20,561 bases of DNA from Armatimonadota bacterium (GCA_023392285.1 JAEVZK010000096.1:1-20561); one strand, 5' to 3'; numbered from the stretch's first letter, positions 7,158 through 14,925 are shown. Notes: generated by a model not told the origin, from the letters alone. Program-made: numbers and translations.

Positions 7158-8468
7158 GTGGATGAACGGCGGTTACTGCCCAAGGTGGATGTACTTGCGC
7201 AGTCCGAGAAGCTGTCGCATCTACCCCCGTCCGCCCGGACGCATCTCGCGCGGGAGGTCATCGCCAGCGGTCGACAGCGGCTAGAAAATGGACTCCCGTT
7301 CGATCTGACGGCTGCCATCGAAGAGGCGGTTTCCAGCCACACCCAGAAGCCGGTGCGCGTGATCAACTGCAGCGGCGTCATTTTGCATACCGGTTTGGGT
7401 CGAGCCCGCCTTCATCCGGAGGCGGCGAAAGCTGCAGAGGCGGTGGCGCTCGATCATGCGACGATCGAGTTCAATTTATCGAACGGCGCCCGAGGTGATC
7501 GTCAAGAAGTTCTCCGGAGGAAGTTGCAGGTACTTACGGGTGCCGAGGACGCCTTGGTCGTGAACAATGCGGCTGGCGCGGTGCTTCTATCACTTGCGGC
7601 TCTCGCTCCCGGCAAGGAAGTGCTGCTCTCTCGTGGACAAATGGTTGAGATTGGCGGATCGTTTCGCATGCCGGAGATCGTCCAAGCGAGCGGTGCACGG
7701 CTGCGCGAGGTCGGCTGTACCAATCGGACGCATTTGACTGATTACGAGGCTGCCATTAGCGAGATAACTGCGGTGATCCTTCGCTGTCACACCAGCAACT
7801 ATCGCGTGGAAGGCTTTGTCCATCAGCCCAGTAGACGCGATCTCGCCCAGTTGGCTCATGCCTATGGACTCAACTTTGTCGATGATATGGGCACCGGCTT
7901 GCTCGCCAACTTACGCGAGAAGGGTCTGCGTGACCTGGTCACCATGCGCGAATGTTTGGAGGCGGGGGCAGATATTGTCATTGGCAGCGGAGATAAGCTG
8001 CTTGGCGGGCCGCAGGCAGGAATTATCCTCGGCACGCGTGCGGTTGTCTCACATTTAGCCAAACACCCCATCGCACGATGCTTGCGAATCGATAAGAGCA
8101 CTTTGGCGGCACTGAACGCAACTTTACAGCTCTATGTGGAGGGGCGAGAGTTCGAAATTCCGACTCTCGCCGCGATTGCAAAGCCGCTGGAGAAGATCCG
8201 GGAAGTAGCTACCCTCCTCGCGGAAGTTTCCCAGGGCAAGGCGCTGGAGACGGAGACCGAAATTGGAGCTGGAAGCGGTCCTGGTTCAAAGCTTCCGAGC
8301 ATTGCGGTTGCGCTACCCGGTGACGCCCAAAAGTGGTCGAACGCTTTGCGAGCAGGCGACATTCCGGTCATTCCAAGGATTCACGAGGGTCTCTGCCTTC
8401 TCGATCTGAGGACGATCTCTGACGACGAAATAGACTTACTGGTAAAAAGGTTACATGAACTTATCTGA
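7158..8468 (+). CDS. selA: L-seryl-tRNA(Sec) selenium transferase (selenocysteine synthase)
   Basis: The 436-residue protein is a PLP enzyme converting seryl-tRNA(Sec) to selenocysteyl-tRNA(Sec) with selenophosphate. The N-terminal RRLLPKVDVL is the usual SelA opening. VINCSGVILHTGLGRA (about 68-83), NLSNGARGDR, VVNNAAGAVLL and LSRGQMVEIGGSFRMPEI are SelA signatures, as is VGCTNRTHLTDYEAAI. The PLP lysine is Lys280 in GSGDKLLGGPQAG. These favour true SelA over SelA-like aminotransferase relatives. The start is GTG at 7158; no in-frame ATG lies upstream within the short divergent region. SelA implies that selB, selC and selD lie elsewhere; none is visible here and no selenoprotein is recognised in the window. 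The end overlaps the next gene by 14 bp. Confidence 0.94.
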   Translation: MDERRLLPKVDVLAQSEKLSHLPPSARTHLAREVIASGRQRLENGLPFDLTAAIEEAVSSHTQKPVRVINCSGVILHTGLGRARLHPEAAKAAEAVALDHATIEFNLSNGARGDRQEVLRRKLQVLTGAEDALVVNNAAGAVLLSLAALAPGKEVLLSRGQMVEIGGSFRMPEIVQASGARLREVGCTNRTHLTDYEAAISEITAVILRCHTSNYRVEGFVHQPSRRDLAQLAHAYGLNFVDDMGTGLLANLREKGLRDLVTMRECLEAGADIVIGSGDKLLGGPQAGIILGTRAVVSHLAKHPIARCLRIDKSTLAALNATLQLYVEGREFEIPTLAAIAKPLEKIREVATLLAEVSQGKALETETEIGAGSGPGSKLPSIAVALPGDAQKWSNALRAGDIPVIPRIHEGLCLLDLRTISDDEIDLLVKRLHELI

Positions 8469-9045
8469 CGAGACTCGCCAATCCCGGAACGACCTTCTGA
8501 AAGGGCTGCTCGTGCAGCTGGATCACCACCTGCCAAGTGAGCGGGGACATGCGGAACGGGTAGCCGTCTACTCCGTGGCGACTGGTCAGCGGTTGGGTTT
8601 AGACGATGACGCCCTGCTGAATCTCCGATACGCAGCCACCCTGCATGACGTCGGGAAAATTCGGGTGGACCGTAATTTGCTAACCAAGATCGGCAAGCTG
8701 GACGACACGGAAATTGCTGCCATGCGGCTTCATGCTGCCATAGCAGAATCTGTCTTAGAGTCCATCGATTGGCTCGCGCCTGTGCTTCCCGATATTCGGC
8801 ACCACCACGAGCGGTGGGACGGGGAGGGCTATCCAGACGGCCTTGCCGGAACTGAAATCCCGATCGGAGCGAGGATCATTTCGGTGGCCGAAACCTTCGA
8901 CGTGATGGTTTCTGGGCCCTATCGTGAGCGAGCATTGGAGGAGGCTGCGATTGACGAACTCCGCGAATGCTCAGGATCGCAGTTCGATCCCGAAGTGGTG
9001 GAGGCATTCATCAAAGTTCAACCGCTTATTCAACCCATTAGCTGA
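8455..9045 (+). CDS. Standalone HD-GYP domain protein (putative cyclic di-GMP phosphodiesterase)
   Basis: The 196 residues are essentially one HD-GYP domain, the type that hydrolyses cyclic di-GMP with a metal centre. Seen motifs are His32 (GHAERV), the HD pair His64-Asp65 with Lys68 (LHDVGKI), His93, His117-His118, and the GYP motif in ERWDGEGYPDGL. The usual metal-binding Asp of the VAD motif is replaced by Glu146 (SVAETFD). There is no receiver, GAF or PAS domain in front, so no visible sensor. The ATG lies inside the end of selA (14-bp overlap) with an AAAAAGG run four bases before it, so translation is probably coupled to selA. No functional link to selenium is known to me. Activity is likely but not certain given the Glu substitution. 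Confidence 0.9.
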   Translation: MNLSDETRQSRNDLLKGLLVQLDHHLPSERGHAERVAVYSVATGQRLGLDDDALLNLRYAATLHDVGKIRVDRNLLTKIGKLDDTEIAAMRLHAAIAESVLESIDWLAPVLPDIRHHHERWDGEGYPDGLAGTEIPIGARIISVAETFDVMVSGPYRERALEEAAIDELRECSGSQFDPEVVEAFIKVQPLIQPIS

Positions 9046-9046
9046 G

Positions 9047-9697
9047 CTATCCACCGGCCTTAACGTCGCCCGAACCCGCGATGGATTTCGAGATAGAACT
9101 CGGATGGCCGAAATAGGAGACATTGCCGGAGCCTTCCACGTTCGCTTGGAGGGGACCCGCTGTGAAGACTTCGGCATCACCAGATCCGGAGATCGAGATG
9201 GTTGCGGCCGAGGTGTTGAGCGCTTTCGCCTTTAGGTTTCCCGATCCTTCAATCGAGACGTCGAGCTTTGCCGCGTTTCCTGCCGCTTCGATATTGCCGG
9301 AACCTGAAATTGCGAGAGAGAGATTTTCTTCATGGCAGTGCGAAATTTGGATGTTGCCAGAGCCGGCAAGCGAAGCGCTATCCAAATGAGCTGCATGCAA
9401 ACGAATTCGGACGGGGTGATCCGTGCTGTAGCTCTGCTTTGGAGAGATGACGAGTTCTCCATCTTTAACCTTGGTTTCGATGATCGCCAGAATGTTGTCA
9501 TCGGCGGTCACTTCGGCCGGACCGTCTTTGCCACAAACGAGCTCGACATCAGCCGAGCCCTTCAAGACGATTTTGTGGAAGGGCGGCAGACTGCGAGTTT
9601 CCTTCGATTCCTTCCCCGATCCAGCCACGCCGATTTGAAGGGCTCCGCACCCCATGAGCAGAACCCCGGCCGTTGCTACAATGGCGATTTTTATCAT
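9047..9697 (-). CDS. DUF2807-family lipoprotein with GSG[N/D] repeats (putative head GIN domain)
   Basis: The start used is the ATG at 9697, giving 216 residues with a lipoprotein signal: MIKIAIVATAGVLLMGC, with Cys17 the likely lipidated residue. A longer open frame to 9856 would put a charged, non-signal stretch in front and is rejected. The mature part opens with PFHKIVLKGSADVELVCG, typical of the DUF2807 domain, and then carries six copies of a GSG[N/D] turn about 20 residues apart (AGSGN, SGSGN, EGSGN, SGSGD, EGSGN, AGSGD), pointing to a right-handed beta-helix. It is expected on the outer side of the cytoplasmic or outer membrane. Function is unknown; the family name, putative auto-transporter adhesin, is only a database label. 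It converges on the HD-GYP gene with a single base between stops. Confidence 0.88.
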   Translation of the reverse strand: MIKIAIVATAGVLLMGCGALQIGVAGSGKESKETRSLPPFHKIVLKGSADVELVCGKDGPAEVTADDNILAIIETKVKDGELVISPKQSYSTDHPVRIRLHAAHLDSASLAGSGNIQISHCHEENLSLAISGSGNIEAAGNAAKLDVSIEGSGNLKAKALNTSAATISISGSGDAEVFTAGPLQANVEGSGNVSYFGHPSSISKSIAGSGDVKAGG

Positions 9698-9801
9698 CTC
9701 AATTTGAAGATAACACGGCTTTGGACGGAGCCAGCCCAATGGCCTATCCGCGACGAGCCGAAAGACCTGCGGCCGCCTCGGTGCATGCAAAACTAACCTG
9801 C

Positions 9802-10458
9802 ATGAAGAGAATTCTGGTCGCCCTAGTGGTTGGAATTGTGACCCTTGCGGCAGCACAAAACTTGGGCAAAACGGACGCTCAAATTATTGCGATGGGACCG
9901 CAGAAGTGGCAAGATCTGTTCACTTCAAAAATTGGCAGCTCTACCGCAGACATGTGCCGAGCGAACGAAATTTACGGACAAGCGGTGACTCGACGAAATG
10001 ATCGTCTGATCCAAAGCCAACTCGACGGTGACTTTGTGCAACAGGTGACCAAGTGTCGGGAACTGCTAAGCACCTACGGCAGTACGTGCATCGACTTGGC
10101 TTACGCGATTACTGGCGGTGGAACCATGTGGAACCCGGTCTATGCGGGAATTACCGGCGATAGCGAGATGACCCTCTACGGCCTGCTGAGTGACCAGGCA
10201 AAGCGGGATAAAGCAAGAGTTGTCTCTGATGTGGACAGACTGACCAAGAAGCTGGACGTCATCTTCCGAGACATGCGCCGCAGAGGGTCCTCGGCGAGTT
10301 GGGTGAATCTCGACGATGCAGAAAAGTCTTTGTCGCTTCTGAAGTCGACATTCAAGAAGATCGTGGTGATCGCCGCCAAGATGAGCCGCAAAGACTCAGA
10401 TCATCTGCTCTCTTTCTGCGTGAAGTATGCGAAGATTCCGATCGAGCAAGCAGAATAG
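9802..10458 (+). CDS. Secreted protein of unknown function
   Basis: I do not recognise this 218-residue protein. The start chosen, ATG at 9802, gives a clear signal peptide (MKR, hydrophobic core to about residue 15, LAAAQ cleavage near residue 19); the open frame to 9673 would hide it. The mature part is mostly helical and charged, with four cysteines (52, 85, 96, 206) that could form disulfides outside the cytoplasm, and a Gly-rich turn ITGGGTMWNPVYAGITGD near residues 103-120. Its stop is 3 bp before the trpA start, so the two genes are probably cotranscribed, though a secreted protein has no obvious role in tryptophan synthesis. TAACCT directly before the start could be a -10 or part of one. 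Confidence 0.75.
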   Translation: MKRILVALVVGIVTLAAAQNLGKTDAQIIAMGPQKWQDLFTSKIGSSTADMCRANEIYGQAVTRRNDRLIQSQLDGDFVQQVTKCRELLSTYGSTCIDLAYAITGGGTMWNPVYAGITGDSEMTLYGLLSDQAKRDKARVVSDVDRLTKKLDVIFRDMRRRGSSASWVNLDDAEKSLSLLKSTFKKIVVIAAKMSRKDSDHLLSFCVKYAKIPIEQAE

Positions 10459-10461
10459 TCT

Positions 10462-11253
10462 GTGAGCGAAATTTCTGGGAAGTTTGCGGAGCTAAAGGAT
10501 CGCGGCGAAAAGGGGCTGATCCTCTATGTCACGGCAGGAGATCCCTCGATCGAGCACTTGCCCCAAATCATCGAATGCCTAGTGGAAGGAGGCGCAGACC
10601 TCATCGAGATTGGCTTGCCATACAGCGATCCGATTGCGGACGGACCCGTCATTCAGTCGTCTACTCAACGTGCGCTTGAATCCGGGGTGACGCCCCAGAA
10701 GATTCTGAAGAAGCTCTCGGAGCAAAATTTTGCCGTTCCGCTTGTGCTGATGGGTTACTACAATACGGTATTGCGGATCGGACTTGAAGAGGCTGCCCGC
10801 GGTTTTAGCGCGGCTGGCCTGAGCGGAACAATCCTGAGTGACTTGACCCTGGAAGAATCCCTGAATTGGTGCGAAGTTTCCCGCGCACATCACTTGGACA
10901 ACATTTTTCTTGCCGCCCCAACTTCTACGGATTCGCGCCTCGACCAGATCGTGTCCAAAGCCTCCGGGTTTGTGTACGCAGTTTCCCGAACTGGGGTCAC
11001 GGGTGCGGCGAACGAAGTTCCGCGGGAAGCCAAAGAGCTGGTGGCGCGTCTCAAAGCACGCACGGAACTTCCGATCGCGGTTGGATTCGGAGTCTCAACG
11101 GTTGAGCACGTGCGGATGATCGCAGACGTTGCCGACGGTGTGGTGATTGGCAGTTGGCTTGTTGATCTGCTTCACCGGGAGTGGAAGGACGGAAAGGGGG
11201 CAGATCAAATTGCCGAGCGCATCCGCTCGCTCAAATCGGCGACCCGATCCTAA
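10462..11253 (+). CDS. trpA: Tryptophan synthase alpha subunit
   Basis: The 263-residue TIM-barrel enzyme splits indole-3-glycerol phosphate into indole, passed to TrpB, and glyceraldehyde-3-phosphate. The catalytic residues Glu49 (IEIGLPYSDP) and Asp60 (DPIADGP) are at the same numbers as in the E. coli protein. GVTG in SRTGVTG, the phosphate-binding GFGVS, and GVVIGSWLV near the end are also typical. The start is GTG at 10462, three bases after the previous stop. trpB, usually next to trpA, is not in the window; the upstream neighbour is an unknown secreted protein and the downstream gene is convergent, with one base between the two stop codons. Confidence 0.97.
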   Translation: MSEISGKFAELKDRGEKGLILYVTAGDPSIEHLPQIIECLVEGGADLIEIGLPYSDPIADGPVIQSSTQRALESGVTPQKILKKLSEQNFAVPLVLMGYYNTVLRIGLEEAARGFSAAGLSGTILSDLTLEESLNWCEVSRAHHLDNIFLAAPTSTDSRLDQIVSKASGFVYAVSRTGVTGAANEVPREAKELVARLKARTELPIAVGFGVSTVEHVRMIADVADGVVIGSWLVDLLHREWKDGKGADQIAERIRSLKSATRS

Positions 11254-11254
11254 G

Positions 11255-12190
11255 CTAGCCTCCGCCCGTTTTCGCAGGCTCGCCTGATTTGCTTCCAGCA
11301 GGCGGCACTTTGTTGGCGGAATCGACGATCATTTTGCCAAGTGCATCCAATTTGGAAGGATCGGCCTCGACGGCGAGAAACCACTTTTTCTCAGCTAACT
11401 TGTAGCCGTACTTTGAGGTGAGTGTCTTCTCCATGTCGTCGAGGTGGGCGGCACCATAGAAGATGCCGATCGACTTGAGCGGAGTCGGAGCAGTGAGCTC
11501 GAATTCAACACGATCCATCACCACGTGATTACGGGCTTTCACCACAATCGCCTCGGTCGCAGGGTCGAAGCCCGTGCCTTCAGTCTGTCCCGCTTTGGTG
11601 ACCAGTAAGAGTTTGATCCCCTCCTTAGTGCCCGGCGTCGCAGTTTGCAGCATTTGCGTGAGCATGGCCGCCATCGGCGAATTTGGATCGAGAAGCTGCT
11701 TGATCTGATCCAGTTGGCCACTTCCACCCTTCGCCTTCGCTTCTTGGTTCAGCTTGTCCATCTCCGCCCAGGTGAGATCGCAGTTCTTCCAACTGGGCTT
11801 CGAATAATCGATGCTGACGAGTTGAAATTGCAGACCAAGGGCGTCGCTCAGCACTTGGTAGATAGGAGTTTTCTTTGTGGTGGCGGCTTGGCTTTCGCCC
11901 TGTTCCGAGGGCTTTGCCTCGGCCGGATCCTTCTTCTCGCCCGGCTTCACGCCCTCATACAGCACCATTGAATTTTGATCGAGCAACTTCTGCAGTGACT
12001 GGTAATAATCTTTTGATCCGATGTGAATGGCGCCGACCAGCCAAATATCGGGCTTACCCTCCCGTGTCAGTCTTTGGGCGGCCGTGCTTAGCTGGACGAT
12101 GCCCTTGTCGGTCTTCGCCGATTTTGCGTAGTTCGAGCTGAGGAAGGCCGTCTTGGCGACTGCGACGAATGCGAGGAGAGTTGTGATCAT
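11255..12190 (-). CDS. TraB/GumN-family protein (putative exported metal-dependent protease fold)
   Basis: The 311-residue protein carries the two GxxH motifs that define the TraB/PrgY/GumN/TIKI superfamily: GAIH at residues 53-56 and GAAH at 246-249. The conserved Glu is seen in VLYEG (residue 79) and the Arg in KARNHVVMD (Arg220). TIKI proteins of this fold are metal-dependent proteases; bacterial members are mostly uncharacterised. The N-terminal hydrophobic stretch (residues 3-17) could be a signal peptide but is weakly positive. A low-complexity insert rich in Lys, Glu and Ala lies at about 82-107 and the tail is Pro/Gly-rich. It lies downstream of tRNA-Thr on the same strand. Function is unknown. 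Confidence 0.78.
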   Translation of the reverse strand: MITTLLAFVAVAKTAFLSSNYAKSAKTDKGIVQLSTAAQRLTREGKPDIWLVGAIHIGSKDYYQSLQKLLDQNSMVLYEGVKPGEKKDPAEAKPSEQGESQAATTKKTPIYQVLSDALGLQFQLVSIDYSKPSWKNCDLTWAEMDKLNQEAKAKGGSGQLDQIKQLLDPNSPMAAMLTQMLQTATPGTKEGIKLLLVTKAGQTEGTGFDPATEAIVVKARNHVVMDRVEFELTAPTPLKSIGIFYGAAHLDDMEKTLTSKYGYKLAEKKWFLAVEADPSKLDALGKMIVDSANKVPPAGSKSGEPAKTGGG

Positions 12191-12272
12191 GATGCTTGAG
12201 TAGCTTAGAGTACGCCAATCGGGCTTACAATCGATCCGACCTGGATCGTTAGACCCTTCTTTGTCTTGTGGG

Positions 12273-12285
12273 GTCCGGTACGGAC
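12273..12285 (-). terminator. Hairpin after tRNA-Thr, weak terminator candidate
   Basis: GTCCG and CGGAC form a 5-bp stem with a 3-base loop, 12 bases after the 3' end of tRNA-Thr as read on the minus strand. No T-run follows on either strand, so it is at best a partial terminator or an RNA end-stabilising structure. Confidence 0.25.
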
Positions 12286-12296
12286 AACTGGGGAAC

Positions 12297-12371
12297 TGGA
12301 GCCGATGACGGGATTCGAACCTGCGACCTGCTGTTTACGAAACAGCTGCTCTACCCCTGAGCTACATCGGC
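12297..12371 (-). tRNA. tRNA-Thr, anticodon CGU
   Basis: Read on the minus strand, the sequence folds into a complete cloverleaf: acceptor GCCGATG/CATCGGC, D stem GCTC/GAGC, anticodon stem GCTGT/ACAGC with loop TTCGTAA, a T arm with loop TTCGAAT, discriminator T and an encoded CCA (12299-12297). The anticodon CGU at 12339-12337 reads ACG (Thr). No intron or defect is seen. Confidence 0.96.
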
Positions 12372-12386
12372 TCTTGAAGAGTTAGG

Positions 12387-12392
12387 AATATA
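12387..12392 (-). promoter_or_regulatory. Possible -10 element of the tRNA-Thr promoter (TATATT)
   Basis: Read on the minus strand, TATATT lies 15 bases upstream of the mature tRNA 5' end. No clear -35 is found 16-18 bp further upstream. Confidence 0.4.
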
Positions 12393-12431
12393 CCCGGTGG
12401 AGGGCGCGCTCCGCGATTCGGCTCTCCAATT

Positions 12432-13685
12432 TTAATCCTGATGCAGACCGCAGAAACTGTCGAATTCCTGGATAGTTGCTCCATTCAAAAAGACCGCTGG
12501 AGCTTGCAGCATTTCCACTTGCTGCGTGTCAAGGGTGTGCTCGAAGCCATAGGTCAAGATGGTGCGCTGGTTGCCGTCAGGGATCACGCCGAAGTAGAGC
12601 GGGAGGCAGCCGGACGGATCGATGCCGTCGGCCATCGCTGGATCGACCTGAACCCATCCGTAGAGCGGCACGTAGAACTCCGCCCAAACATGCCACTGGT
12701 TTTCGCCAGCGACCATGCCGACAACTGGACGGGCGGGAATTCCGACATTTCGGCAGGCGGCAGTGAACACAGCGGCGAACGATCCGCAGTCGCCGCGTCC
12801 GCTTTGCAGCGCGCGGATCACGTCTGGATCGGTTTGGGTGGCGGCGTACTGAAGCTTCGCGACCGTTGCTTGGAAGAGGCGCTGAGCTGCCGGATATACG
12901 TTGTAGCTGCCCCGACTTCTTGCAGGAAGAGCGCTTTCCACGAATTTGGCAACGGCGGAGGAATTGCTCTCAATGTTTGTTTCCGGCTTCAGCCAAACGG
13001 AAATTGAGGGCGGCAAGCGGCGGAGATCGCTGAATCGTCCTGCGGCGAGACGCTTGGGATCGGATCGAAAACTAAAGGCTCGGACGCCAAATTGGACTTG
13101 TCGGTCGCCACCGCCGTCGACTACCGCTATATCCTGGCTCTTGAGGGAGGTTGTCTCGCGGTGCGCGCCGACCGGGTTGGCGAGATATACCACTTCTTGA
13201 CTCGGAGCAGCTTGAGGCTGCGGCAACCACCAGTTGAGCGTTGAAGTAGAGCCTTTGGAAAGGACCGTTTGGCCTTGTACATAGCCCTGCAGATTCCGTG
13301 GTGCGTAAAAGTCGAGTGCCTGGATTGGCAAAGCCGGGTGCAGGAGAAGCTGCTTCTGAGTTTGAATTGCTCCAGCCCGCAACGTAATCGTTACTTTGAG
13401 GTCACCTGCCATGAGGGGCGTGAGTTGTCCCCAAATGATGGTTCTCGTGCCCCCGCCGGTTAGTGCGGGGGTTTGGAGATGTTGATATGGAGTGTCGATA
13501 TTAAGTTGATAGGAACCCGAGTCATTGCTCTCGGTTTGAATCTTGGCCGTTACATAGAAGGGAACTCCCAGCTCGGCGGCGACGGGCGATCCATCGGCAG
13601 CAGATGCATACGCCTCTGAGATCGATGGAGCGGCAAGAGCTCCAGTGGCGGCCAGGATAGCAAAGGCGGCGAGAATTCCTTTCAC
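12432..13685 (-). CDS. Exported transglutaminase-like cysteine protein
   Basis: The 417-residue protein starts with a signal peptide (MKGILAAFAILAATGALA, cleavage near residue 18). Residues about 260-350 are a transglutaminase core domain with the full catalytic triad: Cys300 in GRGDCGSFAAVF, His332 in QWHVWAEFY and Asp348 in WVQVDPAM. Residues about 20-250 are beta-rich and resemble no family I can name; they may be an Ig-like or adhesive module. Bacterial members act as cysteine proteases or amide-cleaving enzymes on extracellular substrates. The start is GTG at 13685, the only in-frame choice that keeps the signal peptide. It diverges from hppD across 88 bp. Confidence 0.88.
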   Translation of the reverse strand: MKGILAAFAILAATGALAAPSISEAYASAADGSPVAAELGVPFYVTAKIQTESNDSGSYQLNIDTPYQHLQTPALTGGGTRTIIWGQLTPLMAGDLKVTITLRAGAIQTQKQLLLHPALPIQALDFYAPRNLQGYVQGQTVLSKGSTSTLNWWLPQPQAAPSQEVVYLANPVGAHRETTSLKSQDIAVVDGGGDRQVQFGVRAFSFRSDPKRLAAGRFSDLRRLPPSISVWLKPETNIESNSSAVAKFVESALPARSRGSYNVYPAAQRLFQATVAKLQYAATQTDPDVIRALQSGRGDCGSFAAVFTAACRNVGIPARPVVGMVAGENQWHVWAEFYVPLYGWVQVDPAMADGIDPSGCLPLYFGVIPDGNQRTILTYGFEHTLDTQQVEMLQAPAVFLNGATIQEFDSFCGLHQD

Positions 13686-13729
13686 AAGACGGAATTCTGC
13701 ATGAATCGTGCCAGGACGGCTAGGCCAGA

Positions 13730-13735
13730 TATAAT
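13730..13735 (+). promoter_or_regulatory. Likely -10 element of hppD (TATAAT)
   Basis: A perfect TATAAT lies 38 bases upstream of the hppD ATG, leaving a leader of about 30 bases that contains the ribosome binding site AAGGAG at 13756-13761. No good -35 is visible. Confidence 0.5.
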
Positions 13736-13773
13736 GAAGGCAACTATTTCCATCTAAGGAGTGACTCTAAACA

Positions 13774-14862
13774 ATGACTGAGGATACTTTTCCAATTCGC
13801 CGCGTAGATCACGTTCGCCATTACGTGAACAACGCACGACAGGCAGCCTACTATTATCAGCAAGTCTTCGGATTCAACATCACCGGCTACGGGGGTCTCG
13901 AAACCGGCCAGCGCGACCAGTGCGATTATTTGCTTACACAAAATGATATTCGCCTGGTGTTCTCTGCGCCATTGCGGCCGGGGCACCCATTTGCAGGACA
14001 AATCGCGGAGCATGGCGACTTTGTCCAGGACATCGCCTTCGAAGTGGACGATGTCGACTATTCTTTCAAAACCGCCGTTGGGAGGGGAGCTCGACCTGCA
14101 CGTGAGCCCTTCACCATGAGCGATGACGGCGGCTCGGTTCGTGTGGCAAGCATTCACATCTATGGCGACACATGGCATACGTTCATCAATCGCGACAACT
14201 ATAAAGGGCATTTCTGGCCCGGAATGCGGCAGGAGAACCAGCCAGGGGACCCGATCGGTTTGATGGATATCGACCACTGCGTCGGGAACGTCGAGCTTGG
14301 CAAGATGAACTATTGGGTGAAGTGGTACGAAGACATCCTTGGATTCCGCAATATGCTATCGTTCGACGACAATGACATCTCTACCGAGTTCACGTCCTTG
14401 ATGTCGAAGGTGATGGCCAGCGGCAACGGCCGGGTGAAGTTCCCGATCAACGAGCCGGCAGAAGGAAAGAAGAAGAGCCAGATCGATGAATTCCTCGAAT
14501 TCTTTGGCGGCCCAGGAGTTCAGCACGTCGCGATGCGAACGGATGACATCATTCACACCGTTTCACGGCTACAGGCCCGCGGCTTAGAGTTCTTGAAAGC
14601 GCCGCGAAGCTACTACGACATGCTGCCTGACCGGGTGGGCACGATCGATGAGGATATCGACGAGCTGGCAGAACTGGGCATTCTGGTGGACCGGGATGAC
14701 GAGGGATATCTGCTCCAGATTTTCTCCAAGCCGGTCACCGATCGTCCCACCATCTTTTACGAAATCATTCACCGCAAGGGCGCTCAGAGCTTTGGCAAGG
14801 GGAATTTCAAGGCCCTCTTCGAAGCGATTGAACGCGAACAAGCCCTTCGTGGGACTTTGTAA
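13774..14862 (+). CDS. hppD: 4-hydroxyphenylpyruvate dioxygenase
   Basis: The 362-residue protein converts 4-hydroxyphenylpyruvate to homogentisate, the second step of tyrosine breakdown, with Fe(II) and oxygen. The three iron ligands are seen as His168 (MDIDHCVGNV), His251 (VQHVAMRTDDI) and Glu330 (FYEIIHRKG). The C-terminal gate helix GKGNFKALFEAIEREQALRG is the standard HPPD ending and argues against the related hydroxymandelate synthase. The length is normal. AAGGAG is 12 bases before the ATG. Homogentisate dioxygenase and later pathway genes are not in the window, so the gene stands alone. A strong intrinsic terminator follows. Confidence 0.96.
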   Translation: MTEDTFPIRRVDHVRHYVNNARQAAYYYQQVFGFNITGYGGLETGQRDQCDYLLTQNDIRLVFSAPLRPGHPFAGQIAEHGDFVQDIAFEVDDVDYSFKTAVGRGARPAREPFTMSDDGGSVRVASIHIYGDTWHTFINRDNYKGHFWPGMRQENQPGDPIGLMDIDHCVGNVELGKMNYWVKWYEDILGFRNMLSFDDNDISTEFTSLMSKVMASGNGRVKFPINEPAEGKKKSQIDEFLEFFGGPGVQHVAMRTDDIIHTVSRLQARGLEFLKAPRSYYDMLPDRVGTIDEDIDELAELGILVDRDDEGYLLQIFSKPVTDRPTIFYEIIHRKGAQSFGKGNFKALFEAIEREQALRGTL

Positions 14863-14890
14863 CTACTGGCCCTGAACAGAGCGTAAAATT

Positions 14891-14925
14891 ACGGCTGGTG
14901 CACCGAACTTGCACCGGCCGTTTTT
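14891..14925 (+). terminator. Intrinsic terminator of hppD, abutting the next start codon
   Basis: An 11-bp stem (14891-14901 with 14911-14921, one G-T pair) with a 9-base loop is followed by TTTTT at 14921-14925. The last T directly precedes the ATG of the glycosyltransferase gene at 14926. Confidence 0.9.

Noticed and set aside
6598..7284. 228-residue plus-strand open frame opposite the acetyltransferase gene
   Set aside because: It is a shadow of a well-matched GNAT gene, shows no recognisable domain and crosses into selA in another frame.
9673..9801. Longer start for the secreted protein upstream of trpA
   Set aside because: It would place 43 residues in front of a clear signal peptide starting at ATG 9802.
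9698..9856. Longer start for the minus-strand GSG-repeat lipoprotein
   Set aside because: The added 53 residues are not signal-like and would bury the lipoprotein signal; the region also overlaps the start of the divergent secreted-protein gene.
12441..13007. 188-residue plus-strand open frame opposite the transglutaminase domain
   Set aside because: It is antisense to the catalytic core with its intact Cys-His-Asp triad and has no family resemblance of its own.
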